Below, piece after piece: positions 51,575-59,639 of a stretch of 64,000 nt of DNA. Below the pieces are notes generated by a model, which saw only the letters and a list, made by a program, of their open reading frames with translations, did not search any database and had not been told where the DNA came from. The position numbers and the translations under genes were made by a program. The stretch is from assembly GCA_041481445.1 (NCBI GenBank), contig JBGPBV010000013.1, positions 1-64,000 of the forward strand, in the 5' to 3' direction. This DNA comes from AA29 sp041481445. GTDB taxonomy: Bacteria > Acidobacteriota > Vicinamibacteria > Fen-336. Position 1 is the first letter of the stretch. The number at the start of each line of letters is the position of its first letter.

Positions 51575-51607
51575 TTGGAGGCTCCGCCCCAGAGTCTAGC
51601 GCGCCCG

Positions 51608-52213
51608 TCAGTACTTCCGCAGCACGCCGATGACGACGCCGCGGACGCGGATGTCCTCCTCGTCGACGTAGATCGGCTTCATCGCGCTGTTGGCGGGCTG
51701 GAGGCGGATGGTGCCGCCGCTCTCGCGGTAGAACTTCTTGAGGGTCGCGTTCTCGCCCCCGAGGAGCGCGATCACCATCTCCCCGTCGCGCGCGGACTGG
51801 CGGTCCTCGACGATCACGTAGTCGCCGTCGCGGATCTGCTCCTCGATCATCGAGTCGCCCTTCACCTGGAGGACGTAGGTCCGGCCCCGGCCCACCATGT
51901 CCTCGGGCACGAAGATCGTCTCGGTGGACTCGATGGCTTCGATGGGCGTGCCCGCGGCCACGCGGCCGAGCAGCGGCACTTCGACCGCGCGCACCTTGAC
52001 CTCGGACGGCACCAGCTCGAGGGCGCGGCTCCGGTTCCAGGCGCGCTTGACGAGCCCCTTCTCCTGGAGGTTCGTGAGGTGCTTGTGCACGGTGGCGAGG
52101 GAGCTCAGGCCGAAGTGGTGGCCGATCTCCTCGATGGTGGGCGCGTACCCGTGCTCGCCGATGTATCCGCCGAGGTAATCGAGGATTTCCTTCTGGCGCC
52201 GGGTGAGGTGCAT
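51608..52213 (-). CDS. lexA: LexA repressor
   Basis: 201 residues. The winged-helix domain LTRRQKEILDYLGGYIGEHG with YAPTIEEIGHHFGLSSLATV is followed by the Ala-Gly cleavage site in GRVAAGTPIEAI near residue 87, the catalytic serine in VKGDSMIEEQIRDGDYV and the lysine in GENATLKKFY. ATG 52213 has GGGAGG 6 bases upstream; a TTG two codons earlier is less likely. A 7-bp direct repeat 25 bases upstream may be its own operator. Confidence 0.95.
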   Translation of the reverse strand: MHLTRRQKEILDYLGGYIGEHGYAPTIEEIGHHFGLSSLATVHKHLTNLQEKGLVKRAWNRSRALELVPSEVKVRAVEVPLLGRVAAGTPIEAIESTETIFVPEDMVGRGRTYVLQVKGDSMIEEQIRDGDYVIVEDRQSARDGEMVIALLGGENATLKKFYRESGGTIRLQPANSAMKPIYVDEEDIRVRGVVIGVLRKY

Positions 52214-52237
52214 GCCCAACCTCCCGTACGGAAGGCT

Positions 52238-52255
52238 AGGCGAAGATCAGGCGAA
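52238..52255 (-). promoter_or_regulatory. candidate LexA operator: AGGCGAA-GATC-AGGCGAA direct repeat
   Basis: Two identical 7-base copies (52238-52244 and 52249-52255) are separated by GATC, a period of 11 bases. They lie 25-42 bases upstream of the lexA ATG in a 44-base intergenic space. LexA often regulates itself, and direct-repeat operators are known in some lineages. No second copy was found before the polymerase gene. Confidence 0.4.
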
Positions 52256-52257
52256 AG

Positions 52258-53103
52258 TCAATGGGCCGGCTTGCCGACCGACGGAGGCGGCGGCACATCG
52301 TGCCGCACGGGATTGATTCGAACGGGGGGAGGGACCTGGGCCGGAGGCCGGACCGGCTGGATCGGCTGCGTGTCGCGACGGTGGTTCATGTGCACCGGAG
52401 GGAAGGGGTTGTAGGGACCGTAGGCACCGGGGCCGTACCCGCCGCCGCCGAACACATAAGGATACGGAATTCCCGACGACGGCTCGCTGGCCATGCGGGC
52501 CTCCGTCTCGGCCGCCCGCGCGCGGGCTTCGGCCTCGCGCACACGGGCATCGGCTTCGCGGGCCTGCGCCTCGGCGGCGCGCTCCGCCTGGCGCTCCTGC
52601 GCCATGACGACACGCTCCTCAATCCGGGCCTGGCGCTCTTCGGGAGTCATCCACGTCCCCTCGAACTCGACCAGTCCCCGCGCGCGGTTGGCGTCGGCGG
52701 GCGAGAGCCAGCGGTCGGCCATCTGGACGTCTCCGATCCCGAGGTGGGCGGCCGCGTTCGCGGGGTCGATGGCCAGCACGTGCAGGTAGGCCTCGCGCGC
52801 CAGCGTGGCCAGGTCACGGGCCTGGGCCCAGGCCGCCAGGTTCAGCCAGCCGCGCACGTCCAGAGCGGCGAGCGCGGCCGCCCGCGAGCGATAGACACCG
52901 ATGTCCGTGGTATTGGACTCGATGCGGGCGATGGCGCTGAGGGGCAGGGTCAGGCGGCCGGGGCCGACCTCGATGACCACGGCGTCGGCCCGTCTCTCGA
53001 CGATCTCGCCCTTGATCTCGCCCCCGCTCTTGAGGAACACCGAATCGGCGTGGGCCAGGGCCGGCGCCAGCGCCAGCAGGAAGACGGCGGCGAAGCGCTT
53101 CAT
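52258..53103 (-). CDS. exported coiled-coil protein, function unknown
   Basis: 281 residues: a signal peptide (to about AHADS); a small beta domain (VFLKSGGEIKGEIVERRADAVVIE in part, then LPLSAIARIESN); a TPR-like stretch (AREAYLHVLAIDPANAAAHLGIGD); an Ala/Arg/Glu-rich coiled coil of about 60 residues with the motif EARARAAE; and a Gly/Tyr then Pro-rich tail. It is probably a periplasmic structural or scaffold protein. It is the gene before lexA on the same strand. Confidence 0.7.
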   Translation of the reverse strand: MKRFAAVFLLALAPALAHADSVFLKSGGEIKGEIVERRADAVVIEVGPGRLTLPLSAIARIESNTTDIGVYRSRAAALAALDVRGWLNLAAWAQARDLATLAREAYLHVLAIDPANAAAHLGIGDVQMADRWLSPADANRARGLVEFEGTWMTPEERQARIEERVVMAQERQAERAAEAQAREADARVREAEARARAAETEARMASEPSSGIPYPYVFGGGGYGPGAYGPYNPFPPVHMNHRRDTQPIQPVRPPAQVPPPVRINPVRHDVPPPPSVGKPAH

Positions 53104-53169
53104 GACATCCCCCCAAGGTCACTATCGGCCTTCTCCGCGGTGAAATCAACCCTCCCGAGGAGCCGGCCA

Positions 53170-53175
53170 TAGAAT
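53170..53175 (+). promoter_or_regulatory. -10 box close to start of the membrane protein gene
   Basis: TAGAAT ends 8 bases before the ATG at 53184 with no ribosome-binding site between them. Confidence 0.45.
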
Positions 53176-53183
53176 CCTCGCCG

Positions 53184-55322
53184 ATGGACGGGCGCGGGGC
53201 AGCGGCGGCGGGATGGGTGGCGGGCGGGCTGGCCGTCCTCATCGCCGCGGGCGGGGCCGCCGCGCGGCCGGACGGATGGCTGCTGGGGATCCCTTCGGGG
53301 CCGGCCGTCGGGGCTCTCGTCCTGATCCTGGGCGCGATCGCGCTCGTCTTCGGCCGCGGGATCGGGCCTTTCCTGATCGGGGCGGCTCCGGTCGTGGTCC
53401 TCGTCATCCTCGGTGTCCGCCTGCCTGGCGTGGCTGCCCTGGCCGGCCCGCCCCTGGCCGTCCTCGTCATTGCCGGCGTGGTGGCTGGGATCGCGTCCAT
53501 GTCGCGGCCGCGCTGGAGCCGGGCGGTGTTCCTGCCCGTGGTGGCGCTCGTGTACGGGTTGGCGGCCGCGCGCGTCCAGGCGCAGGTCGGCCCCGAAGGC
53601 GACGAGCCCCACTACCTGATGGTGGCGGACAGCCTCCTCCGCGACCACGACCTCTCGCTCGAGCAGGACTATGCGCAAGGGCGGTACCGCGACTTCCATC
53701 CGCAGCCGCTCGCCCCGCACTATCGGGTCCGCGGGCGGGGCGGCGAGATCTACTCGCTCCACGCCGTCGGCCTCTCCCTCCTTGTCCTGCCCGCCTACGC
53801 GATCGCCTCGTACGCCGGCGCGTCCTTCTTCATGGCGTTCCTCGGCGTGTGGCTCGCCCGCGAGCTGCGCGAGCTCCTCCGGGCCTCGGTCGGGGACGAC
53901 GCGGAAGGCGCAGCCTGGATCGTGGCCCTCAGCCCGCCGCTCGTGCACTACGCCGGGCTCGTGTTCACGGAGGTCCCGGCGGCGTTGATCGTGGCTCTCG
54001 CGCTGCGACGGGGGAGGGAGCCGTCCTCGTGGCGGGCCGCGCTGGCGACGGGCGCGGGGCTCGCCTTCCTTCCCTGGCTCAACGTCCGCTACGCGATCCT
54101 GGCCGCGGTCCTGCTCGCCTTCGCGCTGGCCGCGCGTCCCGGCTGGCGGGTCGCGCTCTCCTGGCTCGCGCCACAGGTGGTCTCCGCGGCCGCCCTCGCC
54201 CTCTACCACTTCCAGCTCTACGGCTTCTTCGACCCGCGCCGCGTCTACGGCCGCCGGCCCGAGCTCTCGCTCGGCGCGCTGCCCGTCGGCCTGCCGGGGC
54301 TCGTCTTCGACCAGGAGTTCGGGTTGCTGGCGTACGCCCCCTTCTTCGCGCTCGCCGTGCCCGGCCTCGTCGTCCTCTGGCGGCGGTCGCACCGGCTGGC
54401 CGTCGTCGTGGTCGCGCTCGTGGCCGCCGTCCTGATCGTCGCCGGCGCGTGGCCGATGTGGCGCGGCGGCTTCAACCCGCCCGCCCGTTTCCTGGTGCCG
54501 GTCGTGCCCGCCCTCGCGCTCGCCGTGGCGCCCCGCCTGCGCGGCTCCCTGCGTGCGGGCGCGGCCCTCCTCGTGGGCTGGAGCCTCTGGACGGGCGCGA
54601 TCGGGACGTGGGACCGGGCCCTGGTCCACCGGGACCGCGACGGCACCGCGCCGCTCCTGCGCGCCGCCTCCGGAGCCGAGGAGTGGACGCGCCTCCTGCC
54701 CGGGTTCGTCCTGGACGAATCGGAGAAGGACCGCGCGCGCCTCACCCTCGTGTGGGCGGGGGCGATCCTGCTCGCGGCGATCGGCGGGCGACGCGGGCGC
54801 ACCGCCACTCCTGCCGGCCTCGCCGCCGCGTCGCTCGGCCTCGTGGCGGCGGCGGGGATCGCGTCGCGGCTCTCCTCCGCGCGCACGGAGGGGCGCGACG
54901 CCGTGCGCGTCGTGGGGCGGCCCGCGGTCGAAGTGCCCGGATGGAGGTACGTCGGCCGCGCGGACGCCGTGTGGACGACGGCCGCGCTCGGGTGGGGCCC
55001 GTCGTACGAGCCGCATCGCGCCCCCGAAGGCGCGCTCATCGGGGGTCGGCTCGGCCTTCCGGGCGGCGAGTACGCGATCGCGATCGAAGGCGAGGCCGTC
55101 CCGTCCTCGCTGCCGCCGCCGGTGCTCGTCGCGGTGCCCGACGCGGGCCCGGCACGCCCCGAACGCCTGGTCCTGGGGCCCACCGGGCTCACGGGCCGGC
55201 TGGTCGTCCCCCCGGGAGGGGCCACCACGCTCCGCCTGGAGTCCGGAGGGCCGTTCATCATCAAGGACATACGCCTGGAGAAAGGCTCAACCTTTTCACG
55301 GCCGGGCGGTCTAAGTCCATGA
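53184..55322 (+). CDS. polytopic membrane protein, GT-C glycosyltransferase-like
   Basis: 712 residues with about 13 membrane segments. The loop VGPEGDEPHYLMVADSLL near residue 140 has the acidic pattern used by PMT/ArnT-type GT-C glycosyltransferases, which transfer sugars from lipid carriers outside the membrane. The last 200 residues form a soluble beta-rich domain. The gene ends 6 bases before the ECF sigma gene. The family assignment is moderate; donor and acceptor are unknown. Confidence 0.68.
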   Translation: MDGRGAAAAGWVAGGLAVLIAAGGAAARPDGWLLGIPSGPAVGALVLILGAIALVFGRGIGPFLIGAAPVVVLVILGVRLPGVAALAGPPLAVLVIAGVVAGIASMSRPRWSRAVFLPVVALVYGLAAARVQAQVGPEGDEPHYLMVADSLLRDHDLSLEQDYAQGRYRDFHPQPLAPHYRVRGRGGEIYSLHAVGLSLLVLPAYAIASYAGASFFMAFLGVWLARELRELLRASVGDDAEGAAWIVALSPPLVHYAGLVFTEVPAALIVALALRRGREPSSWRAALATGAGLAFLPWLNVRYAILAAVLLAFALAARPGWRVALSWLAPQVVSAAALALYHFQLYGFFDPRRVYGRRPELSLGALPVGLPGLVFDQEFGLLAYAPFFALAVPGLVVLWRRSHRLAVVVVALVAAVLIVAGAWPMWRGGFNPPARFLVPVVPALALAVAPRLRGSLRAGAALLVGWSLWTGAIGTWDRALVHRDRDGTAPLLRAASGAEEWTRLLPGFVLDESEKDRARLTLVWAGAILLAAIGGRRGRTATPAGLAAASLGLVAAAGIASRLSSARTEGRDAVRVVGRPAVEVPGWRYVGRADAVWTTAALGWGPSYEPHRAPEGALIGGRLGLPGGEYAIAIEGEAVPSSLPPPVLVAVPDAGPARPERLVLGPTGLTGRLVVPPGGATTLRLESGGPFIIKDIRLEKGSTFSRPGGLSP

Positions 55323-55328
55323 GGGTCC

Positions 55329-55946
55329 ATGACTGCCGATGTCGCGGCCGTACCGTTCGCCGCCCTGGCCCATGACGATGTGGTCCGTGTGAGCTCGCCC
55401 CGGGTTCGCGACGAGGATCGGGCCGACATCGAGGCCTGCCGGGGGGGCGATCGCGAGGCGTTCGACCGGCTGGCCGAGCGCTATCAGCGGGACGTGTACC
55501 GGCTGTGCTATCGCTACGTCAACAACCATTCCGACGCGAGCGATCTCGCCCAGGAGGTGCTCCTCAAGGCCTTCAAGGCCATCGGCCGGTTTCGTGGCGA
55601 CAGCGCGTTCTCGACGTGGCTCTACCGGATCGCGGTGAACACGTGCCTCAACTTCCGCGCCACGCGGAGGCTGCCGAGCGAGCCGCTGGAGAGCGACGTG
55701 GCGGACGCGACCCGCGGGGTGGCCGACCGCCTGGAGCAGGACGAGCTGTCCGCGCAGGTGCGGGACGCCGTGGCCCGGCTGCCGGAGAAGCAGCGCGCCA
55801 CCTTGATCCTGAAGATCTACCATGACCTCACCCACGAGGAGGTGGCGCAGGTGCTGGGCTCCACCGTGGGCACCGTGAAGGCGAACCTGTTCCATGCATT
55901 GGCCAACCTGCGGAAGGTGATGGGCCGCGAGAAGACGGGAGATTGA
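55329..55946 (+). CDS. RNA polymerase ECF sigma factor
   Basis: 205 residues. Region 2 reads FDRLAERYQRDVYRLCYRYV and DASDLAQEVLLKAFKAI; region 4 reads LPEKQRATLILKIYHDLTHEE with VAQVLGSTVGTVKANLFHA. The sigma factor gene overlaps or abuts the anti-sigma gene, the usual layout. It probably directs an envelope-stress regulon. Confidence 0.92.
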   Translation: MTADVAAVPFAALAHDDVVRVSSPRVRDEDRADIEACRGGDREAFDRLAERYQRDVYRLCYRYVNNHSDASDLAQEVLLKAFKAIGRFRGDSAFSTWLYRIAVNTCLNFRATRRLPSEPLESDVADATRGVADRLEQDELSAQVRDAVARLPEKQRATLILKIYHDLTHEEVAQVLGSTVGTVKANLFHALANLRKVMGREKTGD

Positions 55947-55948
55947 CG

Positions 55949-56500
55949 ATGTGGAGGCATCCTTCGGAGGCCGCGTTGATGGACGTGGTCGAGGGCACCG
56001 CGAGCCAGCGCGTGCTCGGCCACGTGGCTCTCTGTGCGCGCTGCCGCGCGCGGTCGGACGAGGCGCGTTCCGCCCTCGCCTGGTCGCGCCCGGCGACGGT
56101 GCCGGAGCCGGTCCCCGCCTACTGGGACGTGCTGCGGCGGCGAGTGGCGCTCGGCCTGGCCGAGGCCCCGCCGGCGCGGCGGCAGGGGGCGCGATGGACG
56201 GCGGCCGCCCTGGCCGCCGCGGCCATGATCGCGTTGACGGTGGTGCCGATCTCGCGCGTCTCCGCCCCGGCGCCGCCGACGACCAGGGCGGCCGTGATCC
56301 CCGCCTGGTCCCCTCTGCCGCCGGACGACGAGGACGATGGCCTGGCCGTGCTCGAGCACGCCGCCCCCACCGCGGCCGCGGCCGCGCCCGGGGTCGAGTG
56401 CGCGGACGTGGCCGAGTGCGTGGTCAGCCTCACCGACGAGGAGAGCCACGAGCTCGCCGACGCCCTGCGGGATCAGCTCGCCCGGGGGAGGACGCTGTGA
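55949..56500 (+). CDS. membrane anti-sigma factor (zinc-finger type)
   Basis: 183 residues. The N-terminal H-x3-C-x2-C (HVALCARCRAR near residue 28) is the zinc anti-sigma signature; a single membrane segment lies near 88-110 (AALAAAAMIALTVV); the extracytoplasmic part is Ala/Pro-rich and ends in a short acidic-basic helix. ATG 55949 has GGGAGA upstream. It should hold the ECF sigma at the membrane. It overlaps the next gene by GTGA. Confidence 0.82.
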   Translation: MWRHPSEAALMDVVEGTASQRVLGHVALCARCRARSDEARSALAWSRPATVPEPVPAYWDVLRRRVALGLAEAPPARRQGARWTAAALAAAAMIALTVVPISRVSAPAPPTTRAAVIPAWSPLPPDDEDDGLAVLEHAAPTAAAAAPGVECADVAECVVSLTDEESHELADALRDQLARGRTL

Positions 56501-57033
56501 CCGGCGGCGCCTGGCTGATGGCGATCGCCCTGGCCGGCGGGGCCGGACAGGCCGCGCGTGGGCCCGAGGACCGGCCGCGGCCGGTGCAGCCCCGCGCGCC
56601 CGGCGACGAGGCCTTCAAGATGATCGACGCCTACGTGCTGAGCAACCTGGAGGAGAGCCTCCAGCTCACCGACGAGCAGTTCGTGAAGCTGATGCCGCTC
56701 GTCAAGCGGCTGCAGACCGACCGGCGGGCGATGATCATGCGGCGCACGCAGTCCCTCGTCGAGCTGCGCCGCCTGCTCGCCTCCGGGGGCGCGACCGAGC
56801 CGCGCGTCACCGAGCTCCTCGGCCAGGTCAAGGCCGCGGAAGCGGAGGAGCCCTCCGTCCTGCGCAAGGACCGCGAGGCCGTCGACGGCGCGCTCAGCCC
56901 CGTGCAGCAGGCGAAGTTCCGGGTCCTGGAGATGGAGGTCGAGCACCGGATCCGCGAGCTGATGAACCAGATCCGCGCCCAGCGCCGCGGCAACGGCGCG
57001 CGGCGCCCGGACGAGCGCAACCCCGAGCCCTGA
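56497..57033 (+). CDS. periplasmic Spy/CpxP-like protein
   Basis: 178 residues. The GTG start overlaps the anti-sigma stop. A signal peptide (WLMAIALAGGAGQAA) is followed by a helical domain containing LQLTDEQFVKLMPLVKRLQ, the LTxxQ-type motif of Spy/CpxP/ZraP chaperone-sensors, then long basic helices. The last part is Arg-rich. Together with the sigma and anti-sigma genes it forms a stress-sensing trio, in which it could modulate the anti-sigma factor (inference). Confidence 0.72.
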   Translation: MTGGAWLMAIALAGGAGQAARGPEDRPRPVQPRAPGDEAFKMIDAYVLSNLEESLQLTDEQFVKLMPLVKRLQTDRRAMIMRRTQSLVELRRLLASGGATEPRVTELLGQVKAAEAEEPSVLRKDREAVDGALSPVQQAKFRVLEMEVEHRIRELMNQIRAQRRGNGARRPDERNPEP

Positions 57034-57084
57034 TCCGGGCGCCGGGGCGGCCGCGCTTTTCGGTGGCGCCGGCGGCGATTCCGG

Positions 57085-57090
57085 TATACT
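57085..57090 (+). promoter_or_regulatory. -10 box close to start of the DUF4912 gene
   Basis: TATACT ends 9 bases before the ATG at 57100. An AAGGG is squeezed between, so a very short leader is likely. Confidence 0.45.
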
Positions 57091-57099
57091 TCAAGGGCA

Positions 57100-57933
57100 A
57101 TGGCCCGTACGAAGACCCTCTCCGCGCCGCGCCCGCGCTCCTCGGACGACAAGGCTGCAGTCGGAGCGCGCGGCGGCCAGACCGCGGTCAAACGCACCGC
57201 CACCGACCGCCGCGCGGATACCGTAGAGGGCCGGCGGACCGCGGCCGTTCCGGGCGCGAGGCCGGGTGTGAAGAAGGCGCCGGTCCCGGAGGCGCTTCCC
57301 CCGCCCCTGCCCGCTCCCGACGCCTCGCTCACCGAAGAAGAGCAGATCGAGTCGGCCAAGTACTTCCCGCGCCACGTCCCCAAGCGCGTGTTCGAGGAGG
57401 AGCGGTTCCTCTTCCCCGAGAGCTACGGGGTCGATCGCGTGCGGCTGCTGGTGAAGGACCCGGAATGGCTCTTCGCCTACTGGGACCTCAGCCCGCGCTC
57501 GGTGGACACGTTGCGGCGCGAGCTCGGGGAGCGCGGCCTGGCGCTCACCCGGCTCACCCTGCGCGTCACGGACCCGGCGCACGGCGGCACCGCCGTCATC
57601 CTGCTGCCCTACGGGGCACGCGCCTGGTACGTGCGCGCGGACGCCGCCCCCCGTTCGTACCGCGCCCTGCTCGGCTGGACGCTCCCGTCCGGGAAGTTCC
57701 GGGTCCTCGCCGAGAGCAACGTCGTGGTCACGCCGCCCAGCGGCCCGTCCTCGCAGGTCGCCCGCCGGCGCGTGCGGCACCGCGCGTCCCCCGACGAGAT
57801 CGAGGCCGCGCTGTCCGCTCCCACCGACGTCCACCCCGGGCCCTGGCGCACGGAGCCGATCGACGTGGACGCCCGCACCGGCAAGGGGCGCAAGAGACGC
57901 CTGGGCGGCGCCAGCGACGCCTTCCGCCGTTAG
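57100..57933 (+). CDS. DUF4912 domain protein
   Basis: 277 residues. Residues 1-75 are basic and disordered. Residues about 95-220 match DUF4912: FPESYGVDRVRLLVKDPEWL, FAYWDLSPRSVD and RSYRALLGWTLPSGKFRVLAES. DUF4912 genes often sit beside GH57 branching-enzyme genes, as here (51 bases upstream of one), so a role in alpha-glucan metabolism or its regulation is plausible. No catalytic residues are known. The C-terminus is basic. Confidence 0.83.
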   Translation: MARTKTLSAPRPRSSDDKAAVGARGGQTAVKRTATDRRADTVEGRRTAAVPGARPGVKKAPVPEALPPPLPAPDASLTEEEQIESAKYFPRHVPKRVFEEERFLFPESYGVDRVRLLVKDPEWLFAYWDLSPRSVDTLRRELGERGLALTRLTLRVTDPAHGGTAVILLPYGARAWYVRADAAPRSYRALLGWTLPSGKFRVLAESNVVVTPPSGPSSQVARRRVRHRASPDEIEAALSAPTDVHPGPWRTEPIDVDARTGKGRKRRLGGASDAFRR

Positions 57934-57984
57934 ACTGGACTCTCGGCCTCCTCCGCGGGGCCCCAACCGGCCAGAGGTTCCATC

Positions 57985-59577
57985 ATGCCCGTGGGGTACT
58001 GGTGCCCGGTCCTGCACGCGCACCTGCCGTACGTCCGCCATCCCGAGTACCCGGAGTTCCTCGAGGAGGACTGGTTCTTCGAGGCCCTCACCGAGACCTA
58101 CGTGCCCCTGGTCGACGTGCTCGACGGCCTGCTCGAGGACGGCGTCGACTACCGGCTCACCCTGACCCTGTCGCCGCCCCTGGTCTCGATGATGACGGAC
58201 GACCTGCTCGTCGAGCGCTACCACCGCTACCTCGACCGGCTGGTGAGCCTGGCCGAGAGGGAGGTCGACCGCACGGCGCGCGAGGACGCGCGCTTCCAGG
58301 ACCTGGCGAAGTTCTACGTCCACGAGCTCAACCGGGTCCGCGGCGTGTTCCGGGACCGCTACGCCTCGAACCTCCTCATCGCGTTCCGGAAGCACCGCGA
58401 CGCCGGCCAGCTCGAGATCATCACCTGCGGGGCCACCCACGGCTTCTTTCCGCTCATGGACACCGTGCCCCAGGCCATCCGCGCCCAGGTGCAGGTGGCC
58501 CGCCAGCACTACGAGAAGCACTTCCACCGGCCGCCCACTGGGATCTGGCTGCCCGAGTGCGGCTACCTGCCCGGGCAGGAGCGGTTCCTGGCCGAGGCCG
58601 GCCTCCGCTTCAGCTTCCTGGAATCGCACGGCCTCACCGACGCCCACCCGCAGCCGCGCTACGGGATCGCCGCCCCCGTGCTCTCTCCCGGCGGCGTGGT
58701 GTTCTTCGGCCGCGACATGGACTCGTCGCGCCAGGTCTGGAGCGCGGAGTCGGGCTACCCCGGGGACTACGACTACCGCGAGTTCTACAAGGACGTCGGG
58801 TGGGAGCTGCCCCTCGACTACCTGGGCGACATCGTCCCGGACGGCATCCGCAAGAACGTCGGCATCAAGTACTACCGCGTCACCGGCAAGGTCTCGCTGG
58901 GCGACAAGCAGCCCTACGTCCCGGAATGGGCGCGCGGCAAGGCCGGCCAGCACGCCGCGCACTTCCTCGAGGGACGCATCCAGCAGGTGAGGGCGGCCGC
59001 GGACGGCGGGATGGAGCAGCCGCCCATCGTGGTCAGCCCCTACGACGCCGAGCTGTTCGGGCACTGGTGGTTCGAGGGGCCGATGTTCCTCGACTTCCTG
59101 TTCCGCAAGATGCATTTCGACCAGGACGTCGTGAAGCCGATCACCCCCCCGCAGTTCCTCGACCGGCATCCGGACTGCGACGTCGTGCAGCCTCCCATGT
59201 GCACGTGGGGGGCGAAGGGCTTCGCGGACGTCTGGCTCAACCCGAGCAACGACTGGATCTATCCGCACCTCGAGATGGCGGCGGAGCGGATGGTGGAGCT
59301 GGCCCGGCGCTTCGAGAGCCCGAGCGAGCTCGAGCGGCGGGCCCTCGACCAGGCGGCGCGGGAGCTGCTGCTCGCGCAGGCCTCGGACTGGGCCTTCATC
59401 ATGAAGACGGGCACCACCGTCGAGTACGCCAAGAAGCGCACGCGCGATCACGTCGCGCGCTTCAGCTACCTCTACCGCGCCCTCAAGCGCGAGGAGGTGC
59501 TGGAGGAGCCGATCGTGCGGGAGTTCGAGTCCCGCGACAACATCTTCCCGGAGATCGACTACCGCGTGTACCGGTGA
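57985..59577 (+). CDS. GH57 family 1,4-alpha-glucan branching enzyme
   Basis: 530 residues. Opens with WCPVLHAHLPYVRHPEYPEF; GIWLPECGYLPG near residue 190 holds the nucleophile Glu; VVSPYDAELFGHWWFEGP near 350 holds the acid/base Asp; MCTWGAKGFADVWLNPSN and the helical C-terminal domain follow. The length and blocks match the GH57 branching enzymes (TTHA1902 type) that add alpha-1,6 branches to glycogen-like polymers. It pairs with the DUF4912 gene. Confidence 0.92.
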   Translation: MPVGYWCPVLHAHLPYVRHPEYPEFLEEDWFFEALTETYVPLVDVLDGLLEDGVDYRLTLTLSPPLVSMMTDDLLVERYHRYLDRLVSLAEREVDRTAREDARFQDLAKFYVHELNRVRGVFRDRYASNLLIAFRKHRDAGQLEIITCGATHGFFPLMDTVPQAIRAQVQVARQHYEKHFHRPPTGIWLPECGYLPGQERFLAEAGLRFSFLESHGLTDAHPQPRYGIAAPVLSPGGVVFFGRDMDSSRQVWSAESGYPGDYDYREFYKDVGWELPLDYLGDIVPDGIRKNVGIKYYRVTGKVSLGDKQPYVPEWARGKAGQHAAHFLEGRIQQVRAAADGGMEQPPIVVSPYDAELFGHWWFEGPMFLDFLFRKMHFDQDVVKPITPPQFLDRHPDCDVVQPPMCTWGAKGFADVWLNPSNDWIYPHLEMAAERMVELARRFESPSELERRALDQAARELLLAQASDWAFIMKTGTTVEYAKKRTRDHVARFSYLYRALKREEVLEEPIVREFESRDNIFPEIDYRVYR

Positions 59578-59639
59578 GCGAAGGGGGCGCGCCCGCGGCG
59601 CGCCTCCCGCGGGTGTATCCTCGCCGCGGGGCCTGAAGC

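Noticed and set aside
56337..59636. A 1099-codon + strand open frame spanning the anti-sigma to GH57 region
   Set aside because: It overlaps four convincing genes in another frame, and its composition (Arg/Pro/Ala-rich) is that of a frame shadow.
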